The position numbers were made by a program, and so were the translations under genes. Positions 29,410-40,623 of a stretch of DNA of 64,000 bases are shown piece by piece. Location: the NCBI RefSeq assembly GCF_900177405.1, contig NZ_LT840185.1:1789501-1853500 (forward strand), written 5' to 3'. Under the pieces are notes generated by a model. That model had not been told where the DNA came from. It made no database searches and saw nothing but the letters and a program-made list of their open reading frames with translations. The DNA is from Allosphingosinicella indica (GTDB lineage: Bacteria; Pseudomonadota; Alphaproteobacteria; Sphingomonadales; Sphingomonadaceae). Within the stretch, counting starts at the first letter, position 1, and every line of letters begins with the position of its first letter.

Positions 29410-30525
29410 ATGGAGCGGGTGCGCGAATCGCGGATACGAAGGCTGCCGATGAGCGAGGCGCTGCGCCCGGCGCTCGTCATCTGGGCATTCGGCTATCTGC
29501 TCGTCGAGATTTTCGCGACGCTGCAGGGCCGCGCCTCGACCCCCGGCGTCATGCTCGTGTCGTCGGTGCCGCTGTTCGCGCTGGGCGTGCTCTACACGCT
29601 GCTGCTCGATCGGCTCCGCCGCAACCTCGGCGCACTGCCGCGCCTGTTGCGCTGGCCGGCGCTCCTCGCCGCGGTGGCGGTCGTCACCGTCGTGCATGCG
29701 CTGACCGACGTCTACTGGCTCCGCTGGCTGGCTCTCCACGCCTTTCCTGAATGGCAGGAATGGGCGCTCAACCTCGGGCTCCAGCGACTCTTCACCATCA
29801 TCCTGCTCTATCTCTGGACCTTCTGCCTCGCGCTCACCCTGCTCTGGGCGGCGGGTGTGGGCAGCGCTGCGCGGGCGAGCGAGAAACGCGCGGTGGAGTT
29901 CGAGGCGGCGAGCCATCGCGCCGAGGCGGCGGCGCTCCGCCTCCAGCTCAATCCGCACTTCCTGTTCAACGCGCTCAACTCGATCTCCAGCCTCGTCACG
30001 CTCGATCGCAAGCAGGATGCCGAGGAGATGATCGGCCAGCTCGCCGATTTCCTCCGCGCCTCGCTCAATTCCGATCCGATGGCCGACGTTCCGCTCGGGG
30101 AAGAGCTTGCTACCGTGGATGCCTATCTGGCGGTGGAGAGCGCGCGCTTCGGGGATCGGCTGGCGGTGGACATCGACGTGCCCGACGAGCTGCTGGCCGC
30201 GGCGGTGCCCAATTTCATCCTCCAACCGCTCGTCGAGAATGCAATCAAGCACGGAGTGTCCGTTTCCCGCGGCGGCGCGACCATCAAGATTTGTGCCGAG
30301 CGCGAAGGGGAGGCGCTGCGTCTCAGCGTGGCGAACCACTCCCGCTCGGGCGCTACGCCCGAGCCGCGTGAGGAGGAGCCGGACTGGGCGCCGCGCCGCG
30401 GCATCGGCATCGACAACCTCCGTCAGCGTCTCGCGGTATCCTATGGCGACGCCGCTCGGCTGGAGACCGAGCCGCTGCCCGACGGCTATCGCGCCGCCAT
30501 CCTGATGCCGCTGCGGACCGCCTGA
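29410..30525 (+). CDS. LytS/YehU-type sensor histidine kinase
   Basis: A 371-residue membrane kinase. Four predicted helices (about residues 20-150) are followed by a His_kinase domain with the phosphoacceptor motif LQLNPHFLFNALNS (His183) and a GHKL ATPase with N-box PLVENAIKHGV and a G-box RGIGIDNLRQRL. This family normally pairs with a LytTR response regulator, but none is adjacent. GGGGGGAAGGG directly precedes the ATG. The next gene is a small membrane protein. Confidence 0.88.
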   Translation: MERVRESRIRRLPMSEALRPALVIWAFGYLLVEIFATLQGRASTPGVMLVSSVPLFALGVLYTLLLDRLRRNLGALPRLLRWPALLAAVAVVTVVHALTDVYWLRWLALHAFPEWQEWALNLGLQRLFTIILLYLWTFCLALTLLWAAGVGSAARASEKRAVEFEAASHRAEAAALRLQLNPHFLFNALNSISSLVTLDRKQDAEEMIGQLADFLRASLNSDPMADVPLGEELATVDAYLAVESARFGDRLAVDIDVPDELLAAAVPNFILQPLVENAIKHGVSVSRGGATIKICAEREGEALRLSVANHSRSGATPEPREEEPDWAPRRGIGIDNLRQRLAVSYGDAARLETEPLPDGYRAAILMPLRTA

Positions 30526-30614
30526 TCGTCGGTATGGTTTACAGTCCGGTAACCCATTAACCTTTCTTAACGCGGATTTGCGTTGGTGGCCCGCTTCTTG
30601 CTGCATGTCCGGCG

Positions 30615-30878
30615 ATGCGGAAATTCGCCCGTCTGTTCGTGATCAAGACGCGCTTCGAGGCGCTCGCCGTGATCTACGCGCTCGCGGTCGGCGCGGTCAC
30701 GCGGGGCTATCATTTCCTCCACGATTATCCCGGCACCGGCGGCTGGCTGCTCGCTGCCGCCTGCACTGGCGCGGTGTTCATGGCGGGTGCGCGACTGCTC
30801 GAGATGACGCGGCCCGACACCGGCGCGCGCCGCCGCCGCTCCGATCTCGACGGCGAACGGACTGCCCGAAACCGATAG
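30615..30878 (+). CDS. Small conserved membrane protein
   Basis: An 87-residue protein with two predicted helices (about residues 14-30 and 43-62) joined by the loop TRGYHFLHDYPGTGG, and an Arg-rich C-terminal tail. No function is recognised. The Shine-Dalgarno region is weak. A TTAA-rich stretch at 30557-30571 and a sigma-54-like element at 30587-30602 lie just upstream, but the latter is too close to the ATG to be convincing. Confidence 0.6.
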   Translation: MRKFARLFVIKTRFEALAVIYALAVGAVTRGYHFLHDYPGTGGWLLAAACTGAVFMAGARLLEMTRPDTGARRRRSDLDGERTARNR

Positions 30879-30967
30879 TTGGCATCTCATCCCAATTGTT
30901 GGTGCGGGACTTGGCCGCCGATCGCATGACACGTCGAGAAAGTCTCGGAAATCCGCCAAATCTGAAA

Positions 30968-30983
30968 TTGGCACGGCTCTTGT
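30968..30983 (+). promoter_or_regulatory. Sigma-54 promoter of the psp operon
   Basis: TTGGCACG at 30968-30975, four bases, then TTGT at 30980-30983. This matches the YTGGCACG-N4-TTGC consensus except for the last base, with the -24 GG and -12 element 12 bases apart. It lies about 54 bases upstream of the first psp-operon start codon. Sigma-54 control is the rule for psp operons in gammaproteobacteria, normally through PspF; no pspF is in this window. Confidence 0.72.
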
Positions 30984-31036
30984 AAATCTCCTGGCAAGCC
31001 GCCGCGGGCGGCACCGAAACGCAAGGGAGATACGAG

Positions 31037-31195
31037 ATGTTCGACTTCAACCGCTTCCAGAGCAACGCCGTTTCCGCGGTCGCCGCCTTCCTGCTCGCCA
31101 CGGTCAGCGTCGGCGCGGCGGTCGGCCCGGCGCAGGCCGGCAGCGTCGCGCCGATGCAGGTTGCCGCCACGGCTTTGGTGAATGCCGATGTCTGA
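31037..31195 (+). CDS. Small exported peptide at the head of the psp operon
   Basis: A 52-residue protein: MFDFNRFQSNAVSAVAAFLL begins a signal-like segment with a possible cleavage after GPAQA (about residue 34), leaving a short tail of about 18 residues. Alternatively the hydrophobic part is an uncleaved anchor. AAGGGAGA sits seven bases before the ATG. It is the first reading frame after the sigma-54 promoter and 97 bases before pspA. No function is recognised. Confidence 0.62.
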   Translation: MFDFNRFQSNAVSAVAAFLLATVSVGAAVGPAQAGSVAPMQVAATALVNADV

Positions 31196-31292
31196 GGTCG
31201 TTGTGGTTGGGCGCGCCGAGCTGAGCCGCTATGCTCCGCCGCAACGGCCGCATCGCCCGGCCCATCAGGCGCCTCGCAGGGAGTTTTGGAGC

Positions 31293-31970
31293 ATGGGAAT
31301 TTTCAGCCGCACGCGCGACATCATCGCGGCGAATGTGACGGACCTTTTGGACAAGGCGGAGGACCCCGCCAAGATGATCCGGATGATCATTTTGGAGATG
31401 GAGGAGACGCTGGTCGAGGTGCGCGCATCTGCGGCGCGGACGATCGCGGACCAGAAGGAGATGCGCCGCCAGATCGCGAAGCTCGATGCGCTGGCGGGCA
31501 ACTGGACCGAGAAGGCCGAGCTTGCGCTATCGAAGGACCGCGAGGATCTGGCGAAGGCGGCGCTGGTCGAGAAGCAGAAGGCCTCCGACCTTGCCGACCA
31601 GCTCAATGCCGAGATCGCGGTGCTCGACGATGCGCTGCGCGCCTCGGAAGGCGACATCGCCAAGCTCCAGGGCAAGCTGCGCGAGGCCCGCGCGCGCCAG
31701 AATGCGATCATGAGCCGCCTGGAGAGCGCGCACCAGCGCGCCCGGATGCGCGAGATGTATGCCGGCCCGAAGGTCGAGGACGCTTTCTCGCGCTTCGATC
31801 TGCTGGAGCGCCGCGCCGACATGGCGGAAGGCCATGCCGAGGCACTGAGCCTCGCCGCGCCGGGCAAGACGCTCGAAGAGGAGATCGCCGAACTGCGCTC
31901 CTCCGAGAAAGTCGACGCCGAACTCGCCGCACTGAAAGCGCGGGTGGCCGGCAAGCACGAGGAGAAGTGA
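31293..31970 (+). CDS. pspA: Phage shock protein A
   Basis: ESCRT-III-like membrane-maintenance protein of the PspA/IM30 family that oligomerises on damaged inner membrane and, in other bacteria, inhibits PspF. The 225-residue protein starts with the amphipathic helix MGIFSRTRDIIAANVTDLLD, the family's lipid sensor, and is otherwise a long helical coiled coil (about 25-185) rich in Glu, Lys and Ala. Length matches the family. AGGGAG lies nine bases before the chosen ATG. It is followed by pspB after one base. Confidence 0.95.
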   Translation: MGIFSRTRDIIAANVTDLLDKAEDPAKMIRMIILEMEETLVEVRASAARTIADQKEMRRQIAKLDALAGNWTEKAELALSKDREDLAKAALVEKQKASDLADQLNAEIAVLDDALRASEGDIAKLQGKLREARARQNAIMSRLESAHQRARMREMYAGPKVEDAFSRFDLLERRADMAEGHAEALSLAAPGKTLEEEIAELRSSEKVDAELAALKARVAGKHEEK

Positions 31971-31971
31971 C

Positions 31972-32256
31972 GTGGAAGACGTGCTGATCGCCGTCGTGGT
32001 CTGCGGGATGCTGTTTGTCGCGCTGCCGTGGATCATCTTCCACTACGTTACGCGCTGGAAGACCGCGGCGACGCTGACCGGGGACGACGAGCGGCTGCTC
32101 GAGGATCTCCATGTCCTGGGCCGCCGTCTCGACGACCGGGTCGCCACCATCGAACGCATCATGGACGCCGAGAACCCCGGCTGGCGGCAGCTCACCGCCG
32201 ATCCCGCCGACATCGGCATCGAGAACCGCATCCAGGACCGGAGGAACGTGCAATGA
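31972..32256 (+). CDS. pspB: Phage shock protein B
   Basis: A 94-residue membrane protein with one N-terminal helix (residues 4-25, VLIAVVVCGMLFVALPWIIF) and a cytoplasmic coiled segment with LTGDDERLLEDLHVLGRRLD, typical of PspB, which with PspC senses membrane stress and binds PspA. Translation starts at GTG, one base after the pspA stop, and the stop overlaps pspC by four bases. The C-terminal tail is somewhat longer than in E. coli PspB. Confidence 0.9.
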   Translation: MEDVLIAVVVCGMLFVALPWIIFHYVTRWKTAATLTGDDERLLEDLHVLGRRLDDRVATIERIMDAENPGWRQLTADPADIGIENRIQDRRNVQ

Positions 32257-32633
32257 CCGCCCGCCACACCAAATTCTACCTCGACAAGGAGAATGGCAAG
32301 CTGATGGGCGTGTGCGCCGGCATCGCCGACTATACCGGCGTCGACGTGACGCTGGTGCGGATCGGCATGGTCGTCGGCACCATCCTCGGCTCGGGGCTGC
32401 TCATCCTCGTCTATCTCGCCACCGGCTGGATCGCGCCGCCCAAGCCGCGCGAGCTGCAGGAGGACAGCCCGGACCAGAAGAAATTCTGGCAGGGTGTCCG
32501 CGCCGCGCCCGGCCGGTCGGTCCGCGACGTTCATGCCCGCTTCCGGGCGCTCGATCGCCGGCTTGCCGATGTCGAGACCTACGTCACCAGCAGCAACAGC
32601 CGCCTTTCGCGGGAAATCGAACAGCTTCGCTAG
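32253..32633 (+). CDS. pspC: Phage shock protein C (PspC domain)
   Basis: A 126-residue protein with an N-terminal PspC domain: FYLDKENGKLMGVCAGIADY, then VDVTLVRIGMVVGTILGSG and a helix ILVYLATGWIAPPKP. The C-terminal half (about residues 75-126) is a charged helical region. PspC acts with PspB as the membrane sensor that recruits PspA. The ATG overlaps the pspB stop (ATGA). Confidence 0.92.
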   Translation: MTARHTKFYLDKENGKLMGVCAGIADYTGVDVTLVRIGMVVGTILGSGLLILVYLATGWIAPPKPRELQEDSPDQKKFWQGVRAAPGRSVRDVHARFRALDRRLADVETYVTSSNSRLSREIEQLR

Positions 32634-32670
32634 CACAGGGAAAGACAGGCGAAGCTTCAGGGAGGAGACT

Positions 32671-32901
32671 ATGGCCGATCCCATCACCCTCATCGCCCTC
32701 GCCGGATCGGGGCTCACGGCAACCGCAATCGCGGTGTTCGCGGGTCTCAGGGGCTGGCAGGGCTGGCTGGAACTCAAGCGGTTCGAGCTAACCGGCATCC
32801 GCGGCGAACCGCGCAGCGTTGCGGGCGAGCGCATCGAGATGGCCGATCTCAAAGAGCGTATCCGCAAGCTCGAGGCGATCGCCTCCGGCGTCGATCTGTA
32901 A
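32671..32901 (+). CDS. Small membrane protein at the end of the psp operon
   Basis: A 76-residue protein with an N-terminal helix (about residues 5-26, TLIALAGSGLTATAIAVFAG) and a charged C-terminal helix (IEMADLKERIRKLEAIASG) that could form a coiled coil. AGGGAGGAG precedes the ATG. It is 37 bases downstream of pspC and ends just before a hairpin, so it is probably the last psp-operon gene. It does not resemble PspD clearly; no function is assigned. Confidence 0.68.
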   Translation: MADPITLIALAGSGLTATAIAVFAGLRGWQGWLELKRFELTGIRGEPRSVAGERIEMADLKERIRKLEAIASGVDL

Positions 32902-32907
32902 AGCCAA

Positions 32908-32932
32908 AGCCCCTCTGCCACCCGGCGAGGGG

Positions 32933-32934
<2 letters not shown>
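32908..32934. terminator. Hairpin between the convergent psp operon and phosphatase genes
   Basis: AGCCCCTC (32908-32915) pairs perfectly with GAGGGGCT (32927-32934) over an 11-base loop. Read on the minus strand the stem is followed by TTGGCTTTA; on the plus strand by ATTCGCTG. It is placed to stop transcription from both sides and overlaps the phosphatase stop codon by two bases. Confidence 0.55.
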
Positions 32935-35895
<2,961 letters not shown>

Positions 35896-35896
<1 letters not shown>

Positions 35897-37242
35897 TGGC
35901 GCGCTTCAATTTCCGGCTGCCGGACATCGGCGAAGGCATCGCCGAGGCAGAGATCGTCGCGTGGCACGTCAAGGTCGGCGACGTCATCGCCGAGGACCAG
36001 CAGCTCGCCGACATGATGACCGACAAGGCGACGGTGGAGATGGAATCACCGGTCGCCGGCAAAGTGCTCGAGCTGGCCGGCGAAGTCGGCGACCAGATCC
36101 CGATCGGTTCGGTGCTGGTGGTGATCGAGACCGAAGGCGAGGAAGCCCCCGCCGGCGAAGGCAGCGAGACCGACGCAAAGGGCGAGCGCACCGACGAAGT
36201 CGCGATCGGCGACGGCCTGGTCGCACCGACCCCCGCGCAGGAAGAGGCGATCCCGAGCCTGGAAGAGAAAGCGCCTCTCCCGCATGCGGGAGGGGATGAG
36301 CCGCGCAGCGGCGACAGGGGAGGGTCTGTTAAGGCGGCTCCCGAGGGTCAAGCAGCCCCTCCCCCGACCCCTCCCGCAGGCGGGAGGGGAGGTGCTCTCG
36401 CATCCCCCGCGGTGCGTGCCCGCGCGCGCGATCTCGGGATCGATCTAGCGCAGGTGAAGACCGCGTCCGATCGCGTCCGTCACGCCGATCTCGACGCCTA
36501 TCTGCTCTATTCGGGCGGTTCGGTCTCGCCGCGCGGCGCCGCGCGCCGGGCGGACGAAGACGTCAAGGTCGTCGGCCTGCGCCGCAAGATCGCGGAGAAT
36601 ATGCAGGAGGCGAAGCGCCGCATCCCGCATTTCACCTATGTCGAAGAATATGACGTCACCGATCTGGAAGCGACGCGCGCGATGATGAATCGCGATCGCG
36701 GCGACAATCCGAAGCTGACGATGCTGCCCTTCCTCATCACCGCGATGTGCAAGGCGCTGCGCGACTATCCGCAGATCAACGCGCGCTACGACGACGAGGC
36801 GAACGTCATCCACCGCTCCGGCGCGGTGCACATGGGCATGGCGACGCAAACCGACAACGGCCTCTCGGTCGCCGTCATCCGCGATGCCGACGGCCGCGAC
36901 CTGTGGGGCCTCTCGCGCGAGATCAAGCGCCTCGCCGACGCCGCCCGCGCCGGTAAGGCGAGCCGCGACGAGCTGTCCGGATCGACGATCACCATCTCCA
37001 GCCTCGGCCCGATGGGCGGCGTTGTCTCGACGCCCGTCATCAACCGGCCGGAGGTAGCGATCATCGCCGTCAACAAGGTCGAGGACCGCGTCGTGGTGGT
37101 CGATGGCGAGCTGGAGATCCGCAAACGGATGAACCTCTCCATCTCCTGCGACCACCGCGTCGTCGACGGCTGGGACGCCGCGAGCTTCATGCAGGACCTG
37201 AAGAAGCTGATCGAAAGCCCGCTGAAGCTGTTGTCGGCCTAA
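35896..37242 (+). CDS. bkdB: Branched-chain 2-oxoacid dehydrogenase E2 (dihydrolipoamide acyltransferase)
   Basis: Core of the dehydrogenase complex. The 448-residue protein has one lipoyl domain (about residues 1-80; lipoylated Lys in MMTDKATVEM), a long Ala/Pro linker, a peripheral subunit-binding domain (about 170-205; SPAVRARARDLGIDL), and the acyltransferase domain (about 225-448) with the catalytic SCDHRVVDGWDAASF motif. The linker contains palindromic repeat DNA (36274-36389) translated in frame. No E3 dihydrolipoamide dehydrogenase gene follows in this window, so a shared E3 is likely. Confidence 0.95.
36274..36389. repeat. Palindromic repeat element inserted in frame in the bkdB linker
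   Basis: Two strong hairpins about 70 bases apart. CCTCTCCCGCA (36274-36284) pairs with TGCGGGAGGGG (36285-36295) with one G-T wobble and no loop; CCCCTCCCGC (36368-36377) pairs perfectly with GCGGGAGGGG (36380-36389) over a two-base loop. The CTCCCGC-GCGGGAG style is like REP elements normally found between genes, yet here it is translated as Pro/Gly-rich linker in frame. Confidence 0.7.
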
Positions 37243-37300
37243 GCGTATTCCGGCATCCGCCCGAATGACGCCGGTCGATTCTGGCGCTAAGGGCGGGGCC

Positions 37301-39616
37301 ATGCTCAAGACCGCTTCGCCCGATATCGATTCCCTGCGGCTGCTCGACGATCGGCTGCGCTGGCTGTCTGCGTGGACGATCCACAACGCGAACCATCTTC
37401 GCGACAGTGCGGACGGCCTGAAGGTCGGCGGGCACCAAGCGTCGTGCGCGTCGATGACTGCGATCATGGCGGCGCTCTATTTTCATGCGCTCGGCCCCAA
37501 CGACAAGGTGGCGGTGAAGCCGCACGCGGGGCCGGTGCTCCACGCGATCCACTATCTGCTCGGCAGCCAGAACCGCGAGCAGATGGAGAATTTCCGCGGC
37601 TTCCGCGGGATGCAGAGCTATCCCAGCCGCACCAAGGACCGCATTCCGGTCGATTTCTCGACCGGATCGGTGGGCCTCGGCGTCGCGATCACCGCCTTCG
37701 CCAGCCTCATCCAGGATTATCTCCTCGCGCACGGGCTGATGCCGGCGGAGGAAGCCGGGCGGATGGTCGCGCTGATGGGCGACGCCGAACTCGACGAGGG
37801 CAATATCTACGAATGCCTGATCGAGGCGGCCAAGCACGACATCCGCAATTGCTGGTGGATCATCGATTACAACCGCCAGTCGCTCGATGCGACGACGGCG
37901 GACCGCATGTTCAACCGCTTCGATGAGATTTTCGCGAGCTGCGGCTGGCGCGTCGTCACGCTGAAATATGGCAAGGCGATGGAGGCGGCGTTCCGCGAAA
38001 AGGGCGGCGACGCGCTCAAGGCGTGGATCGATGCGGCGGGCAATGCCGATTATGCCGCGCTCACCTATCTCGGCGGCGCGGCCTGGCGTGAGCGGCTGAT
38101 GAAGGAAGCGCCAGCGACGAAGCCAATCCTCGATGCGCGCGACGACGATGCGCTCGCGGCGCTGATGACCAACCTCGGCGGCCATGATCTGGAAGCGCTG
38201 ACCGAGGCGTTCGACGCGTGCCAGGATGATGTGCCGACCCTGTTCATCGCCTACACGATCAAGGGCTTCGGCCTGCCCTTCGCGGGGCATAAGGATAATC
38301 ATGCCGGGCTGATGAACCCCGGCCAGATCGCGGCGCTGCGGAGTGCGATGGGGATCGCCGAGGGCGAGGAGTGGGCGCCTTATGCGGGGCTAGGCGGTAA
38401 CAGCGCGGCGGGCGTGGAGGCGCTGGTGCAGCGCAGCCGCATCGCGCAGGCCAAGCGCGAGCGGCCCTGGAATGTTGCACCGGTGCCCGCTATTGCTCCG
38501 CCCGAAGGCGCCGAGCAATCCACCCAGGCCGCGTTCGGCCGCATCCTTCTCGATCTGTCGCGCGCCGGTGGAGCGCTCGCCGACCGCATCGTCACCACCT
38601 CGCCCGACGTCACCGTCTCGACCAACCTCGGCGCATGGGTGAACCAGCGCGGCCTCTTCCGCCGGCAGGAGCTGGCCGACATCTTCGCCGCCGCCAAGAT
38701 CCCGTCCGCGCAGAAATGGGCGGGCCATGCCGCCGGCCAGCATGTCGAGCTCGGCATCGCGGAGAACAACCTGTTCCTGATGCTCGCTGCGATGGGGCTG
38801 GCGGGCGACATCTTCGGCGCGCGGCTGTTCCCGATCGGCACCGTCTACGATCCGTTTATCGCCCGCGGCCTCGATGCGCTCAACTACGCTTGTTACCAGG
38901 ATGCGCGCTTCCTGCTTGTCGCGACACCATCGGGCGTGACGCTGGGGCCAGAGGGCGGCGCGCACCAGTCGATCAACCCGCCGCTGATAGCGCTCGGCCA
39001 GCCGGGGCTCCGCCATTACGAGCCCGCCTTCGTCGACGAGCTTGCCGCGATGATGGAGGAAGCGTTCCGGCTGATGCAGGCCGAGGACGGCGAGAGCGTC
39101 TACCTCCGCCTCACCACCCGTAGCATCGCGCAGGTCGAGCGCGACAGCGACGGCTGGAAGGCCGACGCGCTTGCGGGCGGCTATTGGCTGCGGCGCCCGG
39201 CGGAAGGTGCGGAAGCGGCGATCGTCTATTCCGGCGCGATCGCGCCCGAGGCGCTGGCCGCGTGGGAAGCGCTGAAGGACGATGTGCCCGGACTCGGCCT
39301 CCTCGCCGTCACCTCGCCCGATCTGCTCCACCGAGGCTGGAGCGCGCGGCGCGGCGGGCGCTGGACCGGGCAGGGGAGCGCGCCGAGCCATGTCGAAAAG
39401 CTCCTCGCGCCCTTGTCGCGCGATGCAGGGCTCGTGACCTTGCTCGACGGCGCGCCCGCTGCGCTGTCGTGGCTGGGCGGCGTGATGGGGCACCGCGTCA
39501 GCCCGCTGGGGCTCGACCGCTTCGGCCAGACCGGATCGCTGCCCGATCTCTATCGCCACTACCGGCTCGACGTCGATGCAATCGTCGAGGCGGCGGCGGA
39601 ACTGTTCCTCGACTAG
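37301..39616 (+). CDS. Thiamine-dependent dehydrogenase E1/transketolase-like protein (AceE-like)
   Basis: A 771-residue single-chain thiamine diphosphate enzyme. The N-terminal half has a cofactor motif LMGDAELDEGNIYECLIEAA ending in IIDYNRQSLD, resembling the homodimeric AceE/transketolase pattern. The middle part (YTIKGFGLPFAGHKDNHAG) and the pyrimidine-binding domain (QHVELGIAENNLFLMLAAMG) also fit. It is shorter than E. coli AceE (about 887). The substrate is not certain; pyruvate is one option. ATG at 37301 follows AAGGGCGG; an ATG at 37265 lacks a ribosome-binding site. It is 58 bases after bkdB and may be cotranscribed with it. Confidence 0.8.
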   Translation: MLKTASPDIDSLRLLDDRLRWLSAWTIHNANHLRDSADGLKVGGHQASCASMTAIMAALYFHALGPNDKVAVKPHAGPVLHAIHYLLGSQNREQMENFRGFRGMQSYPSRTKDRIPVDFSTGSVGLGVAITAFASLIQDYLLAHGLMPAEEAGRMVALMGDAELDEGNIYECLIEAAKHDIRNCWWIIDYNRQSLDATTADRMFNRFDEIFASCGWRVVTLKYGKAMEAAFREKGGDALKAWIDAAGNADYAALTYLGGAAWRERLMKEAPATKPILDARDDDALAALMTNLGGHDLEALTEAFDACQDDVPTLFIAYTIKGFGLPFAGHKDNHAGLMNPGQIAALRSAMGIAEGEEWAPYAGLGGNSAAGVEALVQRSRIAQAKRERPWNVAPVPAIAPPEGAEQSTQAAFGRILLDLSRAGGALADRIVTTSPDVTVSTNLGAWVNQRGLFRRQELADIFAAAKIPSAQKWAGHAAGQHVELGIAENNLFLMLAAMGLAGDIFGARLFPIGTVYDPFIARGLDALNYACYQDARFLLVATPSGVTLGPEGGAHQSINPPLIALGQPGLRHYEPAFVDELAAMMEEAFRLMQAEDGESVYLRLTTRSIAQVERDSDGWKADALAGGYWLRRPAEGAEAAIVYSGAIAPEALAAWEALKDDVPGLGLLAVTSPDLLHRGWSARRGGRWTGQGSAPSHVEKLLAPLSRDAGLVTLLDGAPAALSWLGGVMGHRVSPLGLDRFGQTGSLPDLYRHYRLDVDAIVEAAAELFLD

Positions 39617-40575
39617 AGGCGCGGCGCGGCGGCGCGGCGCAGGCGATCGTTGATCGCGGCGCCAAGTCCCTCGTCCGGTATCGGCGCGACCGCGATCGCC
39701 GGCGCACGCGATGCGTCCGCCTCGTGCAGCGCGGCGAAGAGGTTGGCGGCAGCCTCGACCAGATCGCCCGACGGGCTGAGATTCGCCCGGCCGGCGACCG
39801 CGCCGAAGCCGATCAGCCATTCGCCGCTTTCGCCCTGCACCGCGTCGAGCCGCAGCGGCTTCGACGGCGCATAATGACTGGCGAGCTGCCCGGGCGCTTC
39901 GATCCGCCCGCCGCCGGCGAGCACCACCGGCAGCCCGCCTGCTTCTTCTAGCGCGTCGATCCCGATCGGGCCGGGCCGCAGTAGCCGGAGCTGCCCCGCC
40001 TCGACCGCGACGATGGTGGATTCGATACCGTGCGCCGACGGTCCGTCGTCGAGGATCAGCGCGATCCGTTCGCCAAGGCTCGCTGCGACATGCTCGGCGC
40101 GGGTCGGGCTGATGCTGCCGCTGGCGTTGGCTGAGGGCGCTGCGAGCGGCTTGCCGGTTGCCGCGATCAACGCGCGGATCGCCCGCGCCTGGGGCACGCG
40201 GATCGCCACGGTGTCGAGACCCGCCGTGACCAGCGGCGCGATGCCGGAGGAGGCCAGCGTCGGCAGCACCATCGTCAGCGGCCCCGGCCAGAAGCGCGCA
40301 CCGAGCGCCCGCGCCGCATCGTCCAGCTTCGCGATGCGGCCCGCCGCCTCGAGATCGCCGACGTGGACGATCAGCGGGTTGAAGCTCGGACGGCGCTTGG
40401 CGGCATAGACCCGCGCCACCGCCGCGCCGTTGGTGGCATCAGCGGCGAGGCCGTAGACCGTCTCGGTCGGGATCGCGACCGGCTGGCCCGCCGCCACCAA
40501 CGCCGCCGCTTCGGCGATCGCCGCTTCGCCATACGGGCGGATCGGGGCCGTGCCGGGCGGGTTTGGCGCGCTCAT
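39613..40575 (-). CDS. L-threonylcarbamoyladenylate synthase (Sua5-type)
   Basis: Makes threonylcarbamoyl-AMP for the t6A37 modification of ANN-decoding tRNAs. At 320 residues it has the YrdC/TsaC domain (about 1-205; VAIPTETVYGLAADATNGAA, KRRPSFNPLIVHV, PSANASGSISPTRAEHV) and the C-terminal Sua5 domain, so it is Sua5-type rather than TsaC-type. It is convergent with the thiamine enzyme gene, sharing the four-base CTAG at their stops, and divergent from the acyl-CoA dehydrogenase gene. Confidence 0.93.
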   Translation of the reverse strand: MSAPNPPGTAPIRPYGEAAIAEAAALVAAGQPVAIPTETVYGLAADATNGAAVARVYAAKRRPSFNPLIVHVGDLEAAGRIAKLDDAARALGARFWPGPLTMVLPTLASSGIAPLVTAGLDTVAIRVPQARAIRALIAATGKPLAAPSANASGSISPTRAEHVAASLGERIALILDDGPSAHGIESTIVAVEAGQLRLLRPGPIGIDALEEAGGLPVVLAGGGRIEAPGQLASHYAPSKPLRLDAVQGESGEWLIGFGAVAGRANLSPSGDLVEAAANLFAALHEADASRAPAIAVAPIPDEGLGAAINDRLRRAAAPRL

Positions 40576-40623
40576 GTCGCCGCGCTATAGCCGCGCCGAC
40601 AGCCGTGCAAGCCGGGGAGCCCG

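Noticed and set aside
30587-30602. A second sigma-54 promoter for the small membrane protein gene
   Set aside because: The expected transcription start would fall about three bases before the ATG at 30615, leaving no room for a ribosome-binding site; kept only as a low-interest observation.
29248-30606. A long minus-strand frame over the LytS kinase gene
   Set aside because: No domain similarity and shadow-like composition; the plus strand has a complete histidine kinase.
36271-36395. A frameshift or gene boundary within bkdB caused by the hairpins
   Set aside because: The reading frame continues without a stop through the whole element into the conserved subunit-binding and catalytic domains.
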